From Pseudomonas sp. RC10 (lineage in GTDB: Bacteria; Pseudomonadota; Gammaproteobacteria; Pseudomonadales; Pseudomonadaceae): a stretch of 64,000 bases of DNA. Positions 35,939-43,154 of the stretch are shown here, one piece after another. The stretch covers positions 4,092,001-4,156,000 of the forward strand of contig NZ_CP151650.1 of NCBI RefSeq assembly GCF_038397775.1, in the 5' to 3' direction. The first letter of the stretch is position 1, and each line of letters begins with the position of its first letter. Both the position numbers and the translations under genes were made by a program. The notes beneath the pieces were generated by a model. The model did no database searches. It was given only the letters and a program-made list of their open reading frames with translations, and had not been told where the DNA came from.

Positions 35939-36419
35939 ACGCCCTCGTCCCGGAATCACTTGAAAGAAAAGGATTTTTCCAGAAAACCCACGCCCTGCGG
36001 GCCATCAGATTGCCTTTTTTATGCGGGAACGCTTAGGTTGGCTCTACGGTCGCTGCCCCACCTGGTCCCTGTCGCTCTTCGTACACCCAAAAAGGCATGG
36101 ATTTGAGGCCATGCATCGCATCAAGGGCCCATGGACACTCAAACAGATATGGCACATGGCCGCTTATCGGCGAGCGATTCAAAATGCCATGAAACAATGC
36201 AATTCTCTCTCGGTCGGTAGCCAGTCGCAGCTGCAACCCGGCTACTCGTCTCAGGCAGAGAACACGCATTACGATCCATGGCCGGAATCCAGTTTTTTTG
36301 CAGCCTGTATCGATCTCGAAATGAAGTGACAGCACCGCCGATGCATTCCGCGGACACCCTGTCAGGTACATAAGGACGTACTCAATTTCAGACCGGCGTA
36401 CTCGACGCCCAACAGGCCC
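35939..36419. other. Intergenic region with lower coding signal
   Basis: About 480 bp. A frame on the plus strand from 36111 (MHRIKGPWTLKQIWHMAAYR, to 36329) could be a small gene but lacks a good ribosome site and a recognised family. The promoter of the leftward gene at 35938 should lie at the left end. Nothing else stands out. Confidence 0.35.
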
Positions 36420-36650
36420 ATGACGATGAATGATTCCAGGGATTTTGAAATTCATTACCGTTTCCGAGGCGAACCCCGGCACTTCTGCCACCATGCCAGT
36501 CACTTGTGTGAAAGCGAGGCGTTGCACTTTGCGACCTTGCACGCGGGTGTGGGCAATCTGGATGGCAGCGTCGCTGCGGGCCCCATGCGTCTGGCCATGC
36601 TCTATGCCGAAGGGCTGGGCGTGACTCAGGTTCAGTGGAAGCGAACCTGA
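36420..36650 (+). CDS. DUF6555-like small protein
   Basis: A protein of up to 76 residues with alternative ATGs at 36420 and 36426. The sequence FEIHYRFRGEPRHFCHHASH, followed by EALHFATLHAGVG and ending GVTQVQWKRT, resembles the Pseudomonas DUF6555 pattern (short beta strands, then HFA...AG, then a terminal VKW-like motif). It is cytoplasmic and of unknown function. The ribosome site is poor. The assignment is by eye. Confidence 0.55.
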   Translation: MTMNDSRDFEIHYRFRGEPRHFCHHASHLCESEALHFATLHAGVGNLDGSVAAGPMRLAMLYAEGLGVTQVQWKRT

Positions 36651-36732
36651 CGCGACAATTCTTCAAACAAACCAGGAATCAAGTGGTCGGTATTTACTGC
36701 AGCGCTCATTAAATCAGCAACGCGAGGTAAAT

Positions 36733-36981
36733 ATGTCCATTGATAACGCGCTTAAACACGAGGTTCTGACTCGACTCTTGCACGCACACCCTGCGGGTTT
36801 GGGGAAAGAAGTTCTGGACAACTATCGAGGGGAAAACGCGGTTGCGGATACCCTCGAGCATTTGCAGAAAGCCGGCTTGATTCACCACGGCTGTGTCGAC
36901 AGCCCGGCAAAAGGTGAGCGAACGCTCAATTACCCGGTGAAGTTGAGTTCCGCTGGCGTAGAAGCCGCCAAGCAGCTTTGA
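36733..36981 (+). CDS. Small protein with winged-helix-like pattern
   Basis: A protein of 82 residues starting MSIDNALKHEVLTRLLHAHP, with GAGG at good spacing upstream. The order helix, helix, LEHLQKAGLIHHG and a possible wing (GERTLNYPVKLSSAGVEAAK) suggests a winged-helix domain, as in small DNA-binding proteins, but no known family was recognised. It stands alone. Confidence 0.65.
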   Translation: MSIDNALKHEVLTRLLHAHPAGLGKEVLDNYRGENAVADTLEHLQKAGLIHHGCVDSPAKGERTLNYPVKLSSAGVEAAKQL

Positions 36982-37001
36982 CCTGAATACCGTCGGTATC
37001 G

Positions 37002-37029
37002 AAAAGGGGAGAATGCTGGTGTTCTCCCC
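37002..37029 (-). terminator. Terminator after the map operon
   Basis: On the minus strand GGGGAGAA (37029-37022), an 8-base loop, TTCTCCCC and TTTTC form a stem-loop with a short U-run, about 130 bp beyond the map stop. It may also act on the convergent small gene ending at 36981. Confidence 0.65.
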
Positions 37030-37160
37030 AAGTGCTGCAGACCCGATCATCCATGAGCCGGTCGGGTAGCAGCACTACAGGGGAACGAGAAGCATCCTAC
37101 AAGCTGCGTCTGATTTCAGTCACTCAGACAATTGTGACTTAATTAGTCGAACAAGCCGCA

Positions 37161-37946
37161 TCACACTGCCGGATAATCGCCCGTGCCGTCCGGCCAAGCC
37201 GTCAGCAATTCATAACCCGTTTCAGTGACCGCCACCATGTGCTCCCACTGTGCGGACAGCGACTGATCACGGGTCAACACGGTCCAACCGTCGCTCAACA
37301 CGTGGGTGCCCGGCTTGCCGGCATTGATCATGGGCTCGATGGTAAAGACCATGCCCGGCTTGAGCTTGAGCCCCTTGCCTGCTGCGCCGTAGTGCAAGAC
37401 CTGAGGTTCTTCGTGGTACTTACGGCCGATGCCGTGGCCGCAATACTCCCTCACGACGCTGAATCCCTCACGGTGGGCAACGGTTTGAATGGCGTGGCCG
37501 ATATCGCCCAACGTCGCGCCCGGTTTCACCGCGTGAATACCCGCCAACGTTGCTTCGTAGGTGGTTGCGACCAGACGTTTCGCCAGCGGGCTGACCTCAC
37601 CCACGTAATACATCCGGCTGGTGTCGCCGTACCAGCCATCCTTGATGACCGCCACGTCAATATTGACGATATCGCCTTCCTTGAGGATGTCGTCTGGTGA
37701 TGGGATGCCGTGACAAACCACCGTGTTGGGCGAGATACAGGTGGTCTTGGTGAAACCGTGGTAACCCACATTGGCCGGGATGACTTTCAGTTCATTGACG
37801 ATGAAATCGTTGCAGATGTCGTCCAGCGCCTCGGTGCTGATACCGGGTTTGACGTGCTGACCGATCATGGCGAGCACGTCTGCGGCGAGACGACCTGCGA
37901 TGCGCAGTCCGACCAGATCGGCTTCGGTCTTGATACTCACGCTCAT
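37161..37946 (-). CDS. map: Type I methionine aminopeptidase, encoded with a ParD-like gene
   Basis: A protein of 261 residues, complete. All catalytic residues occur at E. coli MAP numbering: H79, D97, D108, H171, E204 and E235 (CHGIPS, NIDVAV, YGDTS, CGHGIGRKYHEEP, FTIEPM, WEHMVAV). It removes the initiator methionine from nascent proteins. It is not next to rpsB/tsf, the usual place for the housekeeping gene, so it is probably a second copy. Its ATG overlaps the stop of a ParD-like antitoxin gene as ATGA, and an XRE regulator gene lies upstream. Confidence 0.93.
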   Translation of the reverse strand: MSVSIKTEADLVGLRIAGRLAADVLAMIGQHVKPGISTEALDDICNDFIVNELKVIPANVGYHGFTKTTCISPNTVVCHGIPSPDDILKEGDIVNIDVAVIKDGWYGDTSRMYYVGEVSPLAKRLVATTYEATLAGIHAVKPGATLGDIGHAIQTVAHREGFSVVREYCGHGIGRKYHEEPQVLHYGAAGKGLKLKPGMVFTIEPMINAGKPGTHVLSDGWTVLTRDQSLSAQWEHMVAVTETGYELLTAWPDGTGDYPAV

Positions 37947-38197
37947 TGCGACACCACCCTGACCTGAGTCTCTGCGGCTGCACTTTCATCAGGCAAGGCA
38001 CCCAATAAGGTATTTCCGGAGACCTCGGCGCGGATCAGCAATTGACAGATATCGGAGTAGTTCAGCCCCGGATTGAGCTCAGCGAGCATGCCGACCCGCA
38101 TCCAGTGCTCGGCCTGGGCATTGATTGAGCGGCTTAGCGCGGCGCTGGCCGAGCGAATATTGGCGTGCATCTGTTCGGAAATCTTGACCAGTCCCAT
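37943..38197 (-). CDS. ParD-like antitoxin-family protein
   Basis: A protein of 84 residues starting MGLVKISEQMHANIRSASAA, with a ribbon-helix-helix-like N-terminus and the segment SRSINAQAEHWMRVGMLAEL, as in the ParD_like (DUF3423) family. No ParE toxin is present; instead the gene overlaps map by 4 bp. A 16-bp imperfect palindrome (38221-38236) upstream could be its operator. Whether it acts on MAP is unknown. Confidence 0.8.
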   Translation of the reverse strand: MGLVKISEQMHANIRSASAALSRSINAQAEHWMRVGMLAELNPGLNYSDICQLLIRAEVSGNTLLGALPDESAAAETQVRVVSQ

Positions 38198-38220
38198 GAC
38201 TTACCTCGCGTTCGATATAC

Positions 38221-38236
38221 GAAGCATATATGTTTC
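38221..38236. promoter_or_regulatory. AT-rich palindrome before the ParD-like/map operon
   Basis: GAAGCATATATGTTTC is symmetrical at 14 of 16 positions around CATATATG. It lies 24-39 bp upstream of the ParD-like start in an AT-rich spacer and is a good candidate for autoregulation by the ParD-like protein or the XRE regulator. Confidence 0.5.
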
Positions 38237-38272
38237 ATATATTTTCACGCAAGCCGCAGAACTGTTCTCGCA

Positions 38273-38623
38273 TCACGCCGACGCTTGGGCAGCCGCATCC
38301 ATCGCACATTCCGAAAGCGACGTCGCCAGCTGCGAAATAGCCTCCTGATCGTCCTCGCTCAGAGCGCGGTAGTGAGTGATGATCGCGCGCTCGGCGTCAT
38401 TCAACGATTCGGCCGCCATCGGCGTCCGTTGGCCGGAGAGCACATACAGCACGTCAACGCCTTTCTTTCCTAGCGCGGCCAGGTAATCGGAACGGGGAAT
38501 GCGTTCTCCGCTCTCATACTTCCCTTGGGCATTGGCCTCGACGCCGCCGATGGTGCCAAAGTCCTGCTGCGAAAGTCCGAGGCGCTTACGTTCTTCTTTC
38601 AGGCGGGAGCCAAGATCTTTCAT
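38273..38623 (-). CDS. XRE family HTH regulator
   Basis: A protein of 116 residues with an N-terminal HTH (LKEERKRLGLSQQDFGTIGG, YESGERIPRSDYLAAL) and a helical C-terminal tail. It is phage/plasmid-repressor-like. It is transcribed toward the ParD-like/map pair, with a 75-bp gap. Its own promoter region has a direct repeat GTGTCT at 38637 and 38647 (10-bp period), a possible operator. The target is unknown. Confidence 0.85.
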   Translation of the reverse strand: MKDLGSRLKEERKRLGLSQQDFGTIGGVEANAQGKYESGERIPRSDYLAALGKKGVDVLYVLSGQRTPMAAESLNDAERAIITHYRALSEDDQEAISQLATSLSECAMDAAAQASA

Positions 38624-38680
38624 ATACGGGGGCCTCGTGTCTGACTGTGTCTAAACCAAGACCCCATTGGTCGAGGGGAG

Positions 38681-38971
38681 TTGCGAATCACCCGACAATT
38701 GTTCAAGCTTCGCGCTTTTCGGCTCAAGGAAACGCTCGACGCGGCCGATAACTCGGATGGACAGCTTGTCATTGATGTGGCAACCCGATTCTTGCAGTTC
38801 GGAGTACCAGACGTGATTACATTTTTACTGGGTTGGTGTGCCGTTTCAGTCGTGGGAACGGTGATCGCAGTCGGTCTCATCAGAGCGGGCAAGAAGCGCC
38901 AGCCCGAAGTCGATGACGCGCCCGCCACTGAGGCTGTTCCTATCGCTACGCCTGCGTCCTACGACCGCTAA
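38681..38971 (+). CDS. Small membrane protein (uncertain start)
   Basis: A frame of up to 96 residues with one hydrophobic segment (VITFLLGWCAVSVVGTVIAV) followed by a basic, then acidic tail; probably a single-pass inner-membrane protein. GAGGGGAG sits directly before a TTG at 38681, and a second TTG at 38699 is possible; no ATG is suitable. The opposite strand also has an open frame but without hydrophobic or family signal. It is divergent from the XRE gene. The function is unknown. Confidence 0.5.
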   Translation: MRITRQLFKLRAFRLKETLDAADNSDGQLVIDVATRFLQFGVPDVITFLLGWCAVSVVGTVIAVGLIRAGKKRQPEVDDAPATEAVPIATPASYDR

Positions 38972-39013
38972 GCCGTCCTTCGTTCTGCGTCACGCAGCGC
39001 TCGAGGCGAATGC

Positions 39014-39241
39014 TCACTCCACGGTACAATGCGCCTGTTCACCTGAGTAGGACAACGGGCCTGTCGCAAAGCCCATCTGCTCCAGGCCAATGCTGAACTG
39101 GCGTACCCCTGCCGCCAGCGCCAGAAAATCCTCACGCTGCATCTCGTTGCCCCAAACGCTGCTGAACGACGCTTCGCGCACCTGAGAGGGTTGGGCCTGG
39201 GCCGGGAAAGCCAGGGTGGTTTCGGCTTGATTCATTTGCAT
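39014..39241 (-). CDS. Small hypothetical protein behind a LexA-type box
   Basis: A protein of 75 residues starting MQMNQAETTLAFPAQAQPSQ, with a helical centre (REDFLALAAGVRQFSIGLEQ). GAGGGA precedes the ATG. It has no signal peptide or recognised domain. A LexA-type box ends 24 bp upstream, so SOS control is likely. It is the second small gene with such a box within 5 kb. The function is unknown. Confidence 0.7.
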   Translation of the reverse strand: MQMNQAETTLAFPAQAQPSQVREASFSSVWGNEMQREDFLALAAGVRQFSIGLEQMGFATGPLSYSGEQAHCTVE

Positions 39242-39264
39242 GGTCGATCCCTCTTCACTAAACA

Positions 39265-39280
39265 CTGTGTGGATATACAG
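39265..39280. promoter_or_regulatory. LexA (SOS)-type box upstream of a 75-residue protein
   Basis: Read on the minus strand, CTGTATATCCACACAG has CTG-N10-CAG spacing with a perfect left half and one-base deviations in the right half. It lies 24 bp before the ATG at 39241. Confidence 0.65.
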
Positions 39281-39361
39281 TATTTTCTCGGGCAACCAAA
39301 CGCAAGCCTTGATTCGACGAGCGGTCGTCTTTGAAACGAACCGCGCGTTGAGGCGAAACCG

Positions 39362-40393
39362 TCAGACCTCAGCGAGGCCCTTGAGACGCTGGAGATCTTC
39401 GGCCGCGAGAACGATGCCTTCCGCGAGCGATATTTCCCGTTGTTGATAACGGCGATCCCCCGGCATGCGCCGCTGCCCCACCCCGTGCATCTGCCGCACC
39501 AGCTCTTCGCTGCGTTGCGCGAAGGCCTGACCACTGCCCTTGTCAGGGTCGATGACGATAATCGTCTGTCCGGTCCACGGCGTCTGGGCGCCCGGCTTGG
39601 TGGACATGTCGAACTCGAAGGAAAAATTGCCCCCCGTGAGCGCTGCTGACAGCAGTTCCACCATCATGGACAGCGCCGAACCCTTGTAACCCCCAAATGT
39701 TAGCAGCGCGCCGCCGTCGAGAATCGCCTTCGGGTCTACGGTCGGTTCACCGGCGCGATCAACGCCCATGCCCGGTGACAACAGGCGCCCTTCCCTTGCG
39801 GCGATCTGCACGTCACCGTGGGCAATGGCGCTGGTGGCCATGTCGAACACAATCGGCTGCCCCCCGGCACGCGGCGCCGCGAAGGCGATCGGGTTGGTGC
39901 CGAAGAGCGGCTTTTGCGCATCATGGGGCACCACGCAGGTCATGCTGTTGACCACGCTCAACGCCACCAGCCCTTCTTGGGCGAAAGGCTCGACGTCGGG
40001 CCAGAGCGCCGCAAAATGGTGGGAGTTGCGAATCGCCAGAATCGCGATCCCGGCCGTGCGCGCCTTTTCGATCAGCAGCGCCTTGGCGGCTTGCATGGCG
40101 GGCTGTGCGAAACCGCCACCGGCATCCACCCGAACGAATCCCGCGCCAACATCCTCGACGTTCGGCACTGCCTGACCATCGACCCAACCGGCTGCGAGGG
40201 ATGACAGGTAGCCTTTGATGCGGAAGATGCCGTGACTGTGCGACCCGTCGCGCTCGGCGCTGGCGCAGTTTTCCGCCAGCACGCGCGCTACGTCTGCCGA
40301 GGTGCCATGGCGCAGAAATATCTGGCGCAGGAGTTCGGTCAGGTCGCTGTAGGAAATCGTCTGGGTGTCAACCGCGTCGCGGGGTGAGGACAT
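39362..40393 (-). CDS. dpkA: Delta1-piperideine-2-carboxylate / delta1-pyrroline-2-carboxylate reductase
   Basis: A protein of 343 residues of the malate/L-lactate dehydrogenase-like (Ldh_2) family. It closely resembles Pseudomonas DpkA along its length, e.g. ENCASAERDGSHSHGIFRI, IRNSHHFAALWPDVEPFA and FGTNPIAFAAPRAGG. It reduces the cyclic imines formed from D-lysine or D-proline/hydroxyproline to L-pipecolate or L-proline with NADPH. GGAGC precedes the ATG at 40393; the longer frame to 40753 runs antisense through the divergent gene. The neighbouring FAD oxidase may supply the imine. Confidence 0.9.
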   Translation of the reverse strand: MSSPRDAVDTQTISYSDLTELLRQIFLRHGTSADVARVLAENCASAERDGSHSHGIFRIKGYLSSLAAGWVDGQAVPNVEDVGAGFVRVDAGGGFAQPAMQAAKALLIEKARTAGIAILAIRNSHHFAALWPDVEPFAQEGLVALSVVNSMTCVVPHDAQKPLFGTNPIAFAAPRAGGQPIVFDMATSAIAHGDVQIAAREGRLLSPGMGVDRAGEPTVDPKAILDGGALLTFGGYKGSALSMMVELLSAALTGGNFSFEFDMSTKPGAQTPWTGQTIIVIDPDKGSGQAFAQRSEELVRQMHGVGQRRMPGDRRYQQREISLAEGIVLAAEDLQRLKGLAEV

Positions 40394-40534
40394 CTGAAGC
40401 TCCGGTGTGATTATTGGAAGTGGAAGCCGAACAGAACGTAAATCAGCGCCTGAGAGTACTGTGGGCGAGCAACCGGGTAAACTGCGCACCTGCATCTTGC
40501 CCCTCGTTCGCTTCAACTGATCAAGGATCGTTCC

Positions 40535-41773
40535 ATGGAGTGTCAGACCCTCGTTCTCGGCGCCGGCATCGTCGGCGTGTGTTCCGCCCTGCACCTGCAA
40601 GCCGCAGGCCAGAGCGTCGTGTTGCTTGATCGCAATGACCCTGGCACCGGGACCAGTCACGGCAACGCAGGGCTGATCGAACGCTCCAGCATCATTCCCT
40701 ACGCCTTCCCCCGCGAGTGGACGCGCCTGGTTCGCTATGGCCTCAACCGGCAATCGTCGATGCGCTTCAACCCGGCGTTTCTGCCTCGCCTGTCGCCGTG
40801 GCTGCTTGAGTACTGGCGGCAGTCATCACCGAAAAACCTCGCCCGTGCCAGCGAGGCCATGCAACCGCTTATCGAACGGTGCGTCACCGAGCATGACCTG
40901 CTGGCCGAGGCCTCGGGCATGACCGGCTTGATGCGCGCCAAGGGCTGGATCGAGTTTTACCGCGATCAGAAGGAGTTCGATCTGGCATCCGCTGACGCCC
41001 GATCCTACGAGCAATACGGACTTCGCTTCGAGATTCTCGACGCCAGCCAACTGCGCGACCGCGAGCCGGACCTGAACGGCGTTGTCGGCGGCATTCATTG
41101 GCACGATCCGAAGAGCGTGACCGATCCTGGTGCACTGGTGCGGGGATACGCGGCGCTGTTTGCCCAGCGCGGCGGCGTGGTGCTCAAGGGGGATGCGCGG
41201 ACCTTGAAGCAACAGGGCGCTGGTTGGGAGGTCGACAGTGCCCAGGGCCGAATCAGTGCCAGCAACGTGGTGGTGGCGATGGGGCCGCAATCCGCCGAGG
41301 TCTTCTCGACGCTGGGTTACCGCATCCCGCTGGCCATCAAGCGCGGCTACCACATGCATTACGCATCGCTGCGGGGCGCCGAGCTGCAACATTCGGTGAT
41401 CGATGCTCAGGCGGGTTTCGTGCTGGCGCCGATGGCGAGAGGAATCCGCCTGACAACGGGCGTCGAGTTCGACGCCAGCGATGCACCGCCCAATGAAATC
41501 CAGTTGCGTCGCTGCGAAGCCATCGCCCGTACGCTCTATCCGCTGGGTGAACGGCTGGATGCCGAACCGTGGCTGGGGCGCCGGCCCTGTCTGCCGGACA
41601 TGCGCCCGGTGATTGGCCCGGCCCCTCGTCACACGGGGCTGTGGTTCAACTTCGGTCACGCCCATCACGGGCTGACGCTGGGCCCTGTCACCGGACGCCT
41701 ATTGGCCGAGATGATGACCGGCGCGCCGACGTTCACCGACCCGGCTCCTTACAGCCCCGCGCGCTTTCGGTAA
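40535..41773 (+). CDS. DadA-like FAD-dependent D-amino acid oxidoreductase
   Basis: A protein of 412 residues with an N-terminal FAD-binding motif (VLGAGIVGVCSALHLQAAG), SHGNAGLIERS, and a C-terminal GHAHHGLTLGPVTGRLLAEM typical of the DAO/DadA family. It should oxidise a D-amino acid to the imino/keto acid in the cytoplasm, passing electrons to the respiratory chain. It is divergent from dpkA, whose substrates are cyclic imines, so D-lysine, D-proline or a hydroxyproline isomer are plausible substrates. AAGGAT precedes the ATG. Confidence 0.85.
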   Translation: MECQTLVLGAGIVGVCSALHLQAAGQSVVLLDRNDPGTGTSHGNAGLIERSSIIPYAFPREWTRLVRYGLNRQSSMRFNPAFLPRLSPWLLEYWRQSSPKNLARASEAMQPLIERCVTEHDLLAEASGMTGLMRAKGWIEFYRDQKEFDLASADARSYEQYGLRFEILDASQLRDREPDLNGVVGGIHWHDPKSVTDPGALVRGYAALFAQRGGVVLKGDARTLKQQGAGWEVDSAQGRISASNVVVAMGPQSAEVFSTLGYRIPLAIKRGYHMHYASLRGAELQHSVIDAQAGFVLAPMARGIRLTTGVEFDASDAPPNEIQLRRCEAIARTLYPLGERLDAEPWLGRRPCLPDMRPVIGPAPRHTGLWFNFGHAHHGLTLGPVTGRLLAEMMTGAPTFTDPAPYSPARFR

Positions 41774-41777
41774 GGGT

Positions 41778-42203
41778 TCAGCTCAGCCGCTTCTGGAAGA
41801 ACAGGCGCTGGTGCCCTGGCGGGTAATCGTCGAGCTGGCCGAACGAGGCGTAGCCGTGTTTGCGATAGAACTCGGGGGCCTGAAAGTCGAAGGTGTCCAG
41901 CCAGACGCCCACGCAGTTGCGCTCACGGGCAAAGTCTTCGGCCATTTCCATTAACTGGCTGCCCATCCGCTGCCCACGGGCCTGCTCGGGCACGACCAGC
42001 AGTTCGATGAAGCACCAGCGATAGAGAACCCGGCCGTGAAGCCCGCCGATCACTGCGTCGGTGGTTTCATCCCTGACAAAGAACGCGAACTTTTCCGACA
42101 GGCCATCTCCCGCTTTCGCCGCGTTGTAGGCCTTGAGGGGTTCGAGAATCTGCAGACGTTCGTCTTCGCTGGGGTTGCTCTTGAATTCGATTCGCACGCT
42201 CAT
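41778..42203 (-). CDS. GNAT family N-acetyltransferase
   Basis: A protein of 141 residues with the GNAT acetyl-CoA motif VVPEQARGQRMGSQLMEMAE, and downstream VWLDTFDFQAPEFYRKHGY. This is a common stand-alone acetyltransferase of unknown substrate. AGGAAG precedes the ATG. It is convergent with the FAD oxidoreductase, whose stop lies 5 bp away. Confidence 0.9.
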   Translation of the reverse strand: MSVRIEFKSNPSEDERLQILEPLKAYNAAKAGDGLSEKFAFFVRDETTDAVIGGLHGRVLYRWCFIELLVVPEQARGQRMGSQLMEMAEDFARERNCVGVWLDTFDFQAPEFYRKHGYASFGQLDDYPPGHQRLFFQKRLS

Positions 42204-42316
42204 GCGTCGCTTCCTGCTGACATGGAAAAGGAACGCAAGGGTGTGGGATTTGGCGGAATGAGTAAAGCGGCGGCAAACAGAGGGAGCCGCCGAATGGGGC
42301 TCCCGGGTGGATGTGA

Positions 42317-42583
42317 TCAGTCTTTCTGATCGCGGAGGATGTTGCCGGAGGTGCCGTCGATGCGGAATTCGTACGTCAGGCTATCGGCCTTGCGGCCTTC
42401 ACCTTCCCAGTACCCTTTGTCATCGGCCTCGATCTTGTAGATCTCCGTGTAACCGGACGACTTCGCCTTTTCGATGGCCTTCTCGATGGTGATCCAGCCT
42501 GGGCCGGGCTTGTCCGCGAGGGCGAACGGGGCAGTGGCCAGAGCGGCGGTGGCGAGGACGGCAGCGGTAAGTGTCTTGATCAT
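42317..42583 (-). CDS. PepSY domain-containing secreted protein
   Basis: A protein of 88 residues with a signal peptide (LTAAVLATAALATAPFALA) and one PepSY-type domain (ITIEKAIEKAKSSGYTEIYK, then YEFRIDGTSGNILRDQKD). It is periplasmic. Such proteins often accompany two-component systems or proteases, but neither is nearby. GGAG lies eight bases before the ATG at 42583. Confidence 0.87.
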   Translation of the reverse strand: MIKTLTAAVLATAALATAPFALADKPGPGWITIEKAIEKAKSSGYTEIYKIEADDKGYWEGEGRKADSLTYEFRIDGTSGNILRDQKD

Positions 42584-42752
42584 TTTTGAACTCCATTTCC
42601 CTTTGCGGGCTATTGACGTGCAGGGGGTTGGAGTCAATCGAAAGACGGATGGTTCAGGCGAGGTTTTGTAACGGGGTGCTGCACGGCGACCGGCAAACAT
42701 CATCCTGGGATGACGACCGCCGGGAAGCCGGTGTTGCAGGGAGCCACATCAA

Positions 42753-42941
42753 TCAGCGCTTGACCTTGCGACGCAGGATGCCGTTCAGCACCACGACCAC
42801 CACGGCGACAAAAATGGCAATGTACTGGAATTTTTTCTCGTCGAGCACGCCGATGGTTTGCAGGTGCGACAGGCCGAGCATGATCACCAGCACACTCAAG
42901 GCGATGAGGATCGAATAAATCAGACGCTGTTTGTTGGTCAT
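42753..42941 (-). CDS. Small two-helix membrane protein
   Basis: A protein of 62 residues with two predicted transmembrane segments (LIYSILIALSVLVIMLGL and IAIFVAVVVVVLNGIL), a basic C-terminus (RRKVKR) and a short polar loop. It is of a type conserved in Pseudomonas without assigned function. The ribosome site is moderate (GGAA). It stands alone. Confidence 0.75.
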   Translation of the reverse strand: MTNKQRLIYSILIALSVLVIMLGLSHLQTIGVLDEKKFQYIAIFVAVVVVVLNGILRRKVKR

Positions 42942-43154
42942 TACGGAGGTTCCTGAAAACGGGTCTAGATCGTTTGCACTGCCGCAAACGCGCCCGACAT
43001 CTTACGCCGTCACAAAGGTGATAGCACCCTGGGCCTGCGCGTTCGATACTGCGGCGAAGCGTCTCGGTGACTGAACCCTGTCACTTTGCCGTGGTTTAAT
43101 ACCGGCAGTTTACGTTTGTTGTACGCAATTTTTCGTCGTTGAAAGGAGTCCCCA

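Noticed and set aside
36111..36329. Possible 72-codon gene
   Set aside because: It lacks a convincing ribosome site and a recognised family; kept only as a remark under the intergenic entry.
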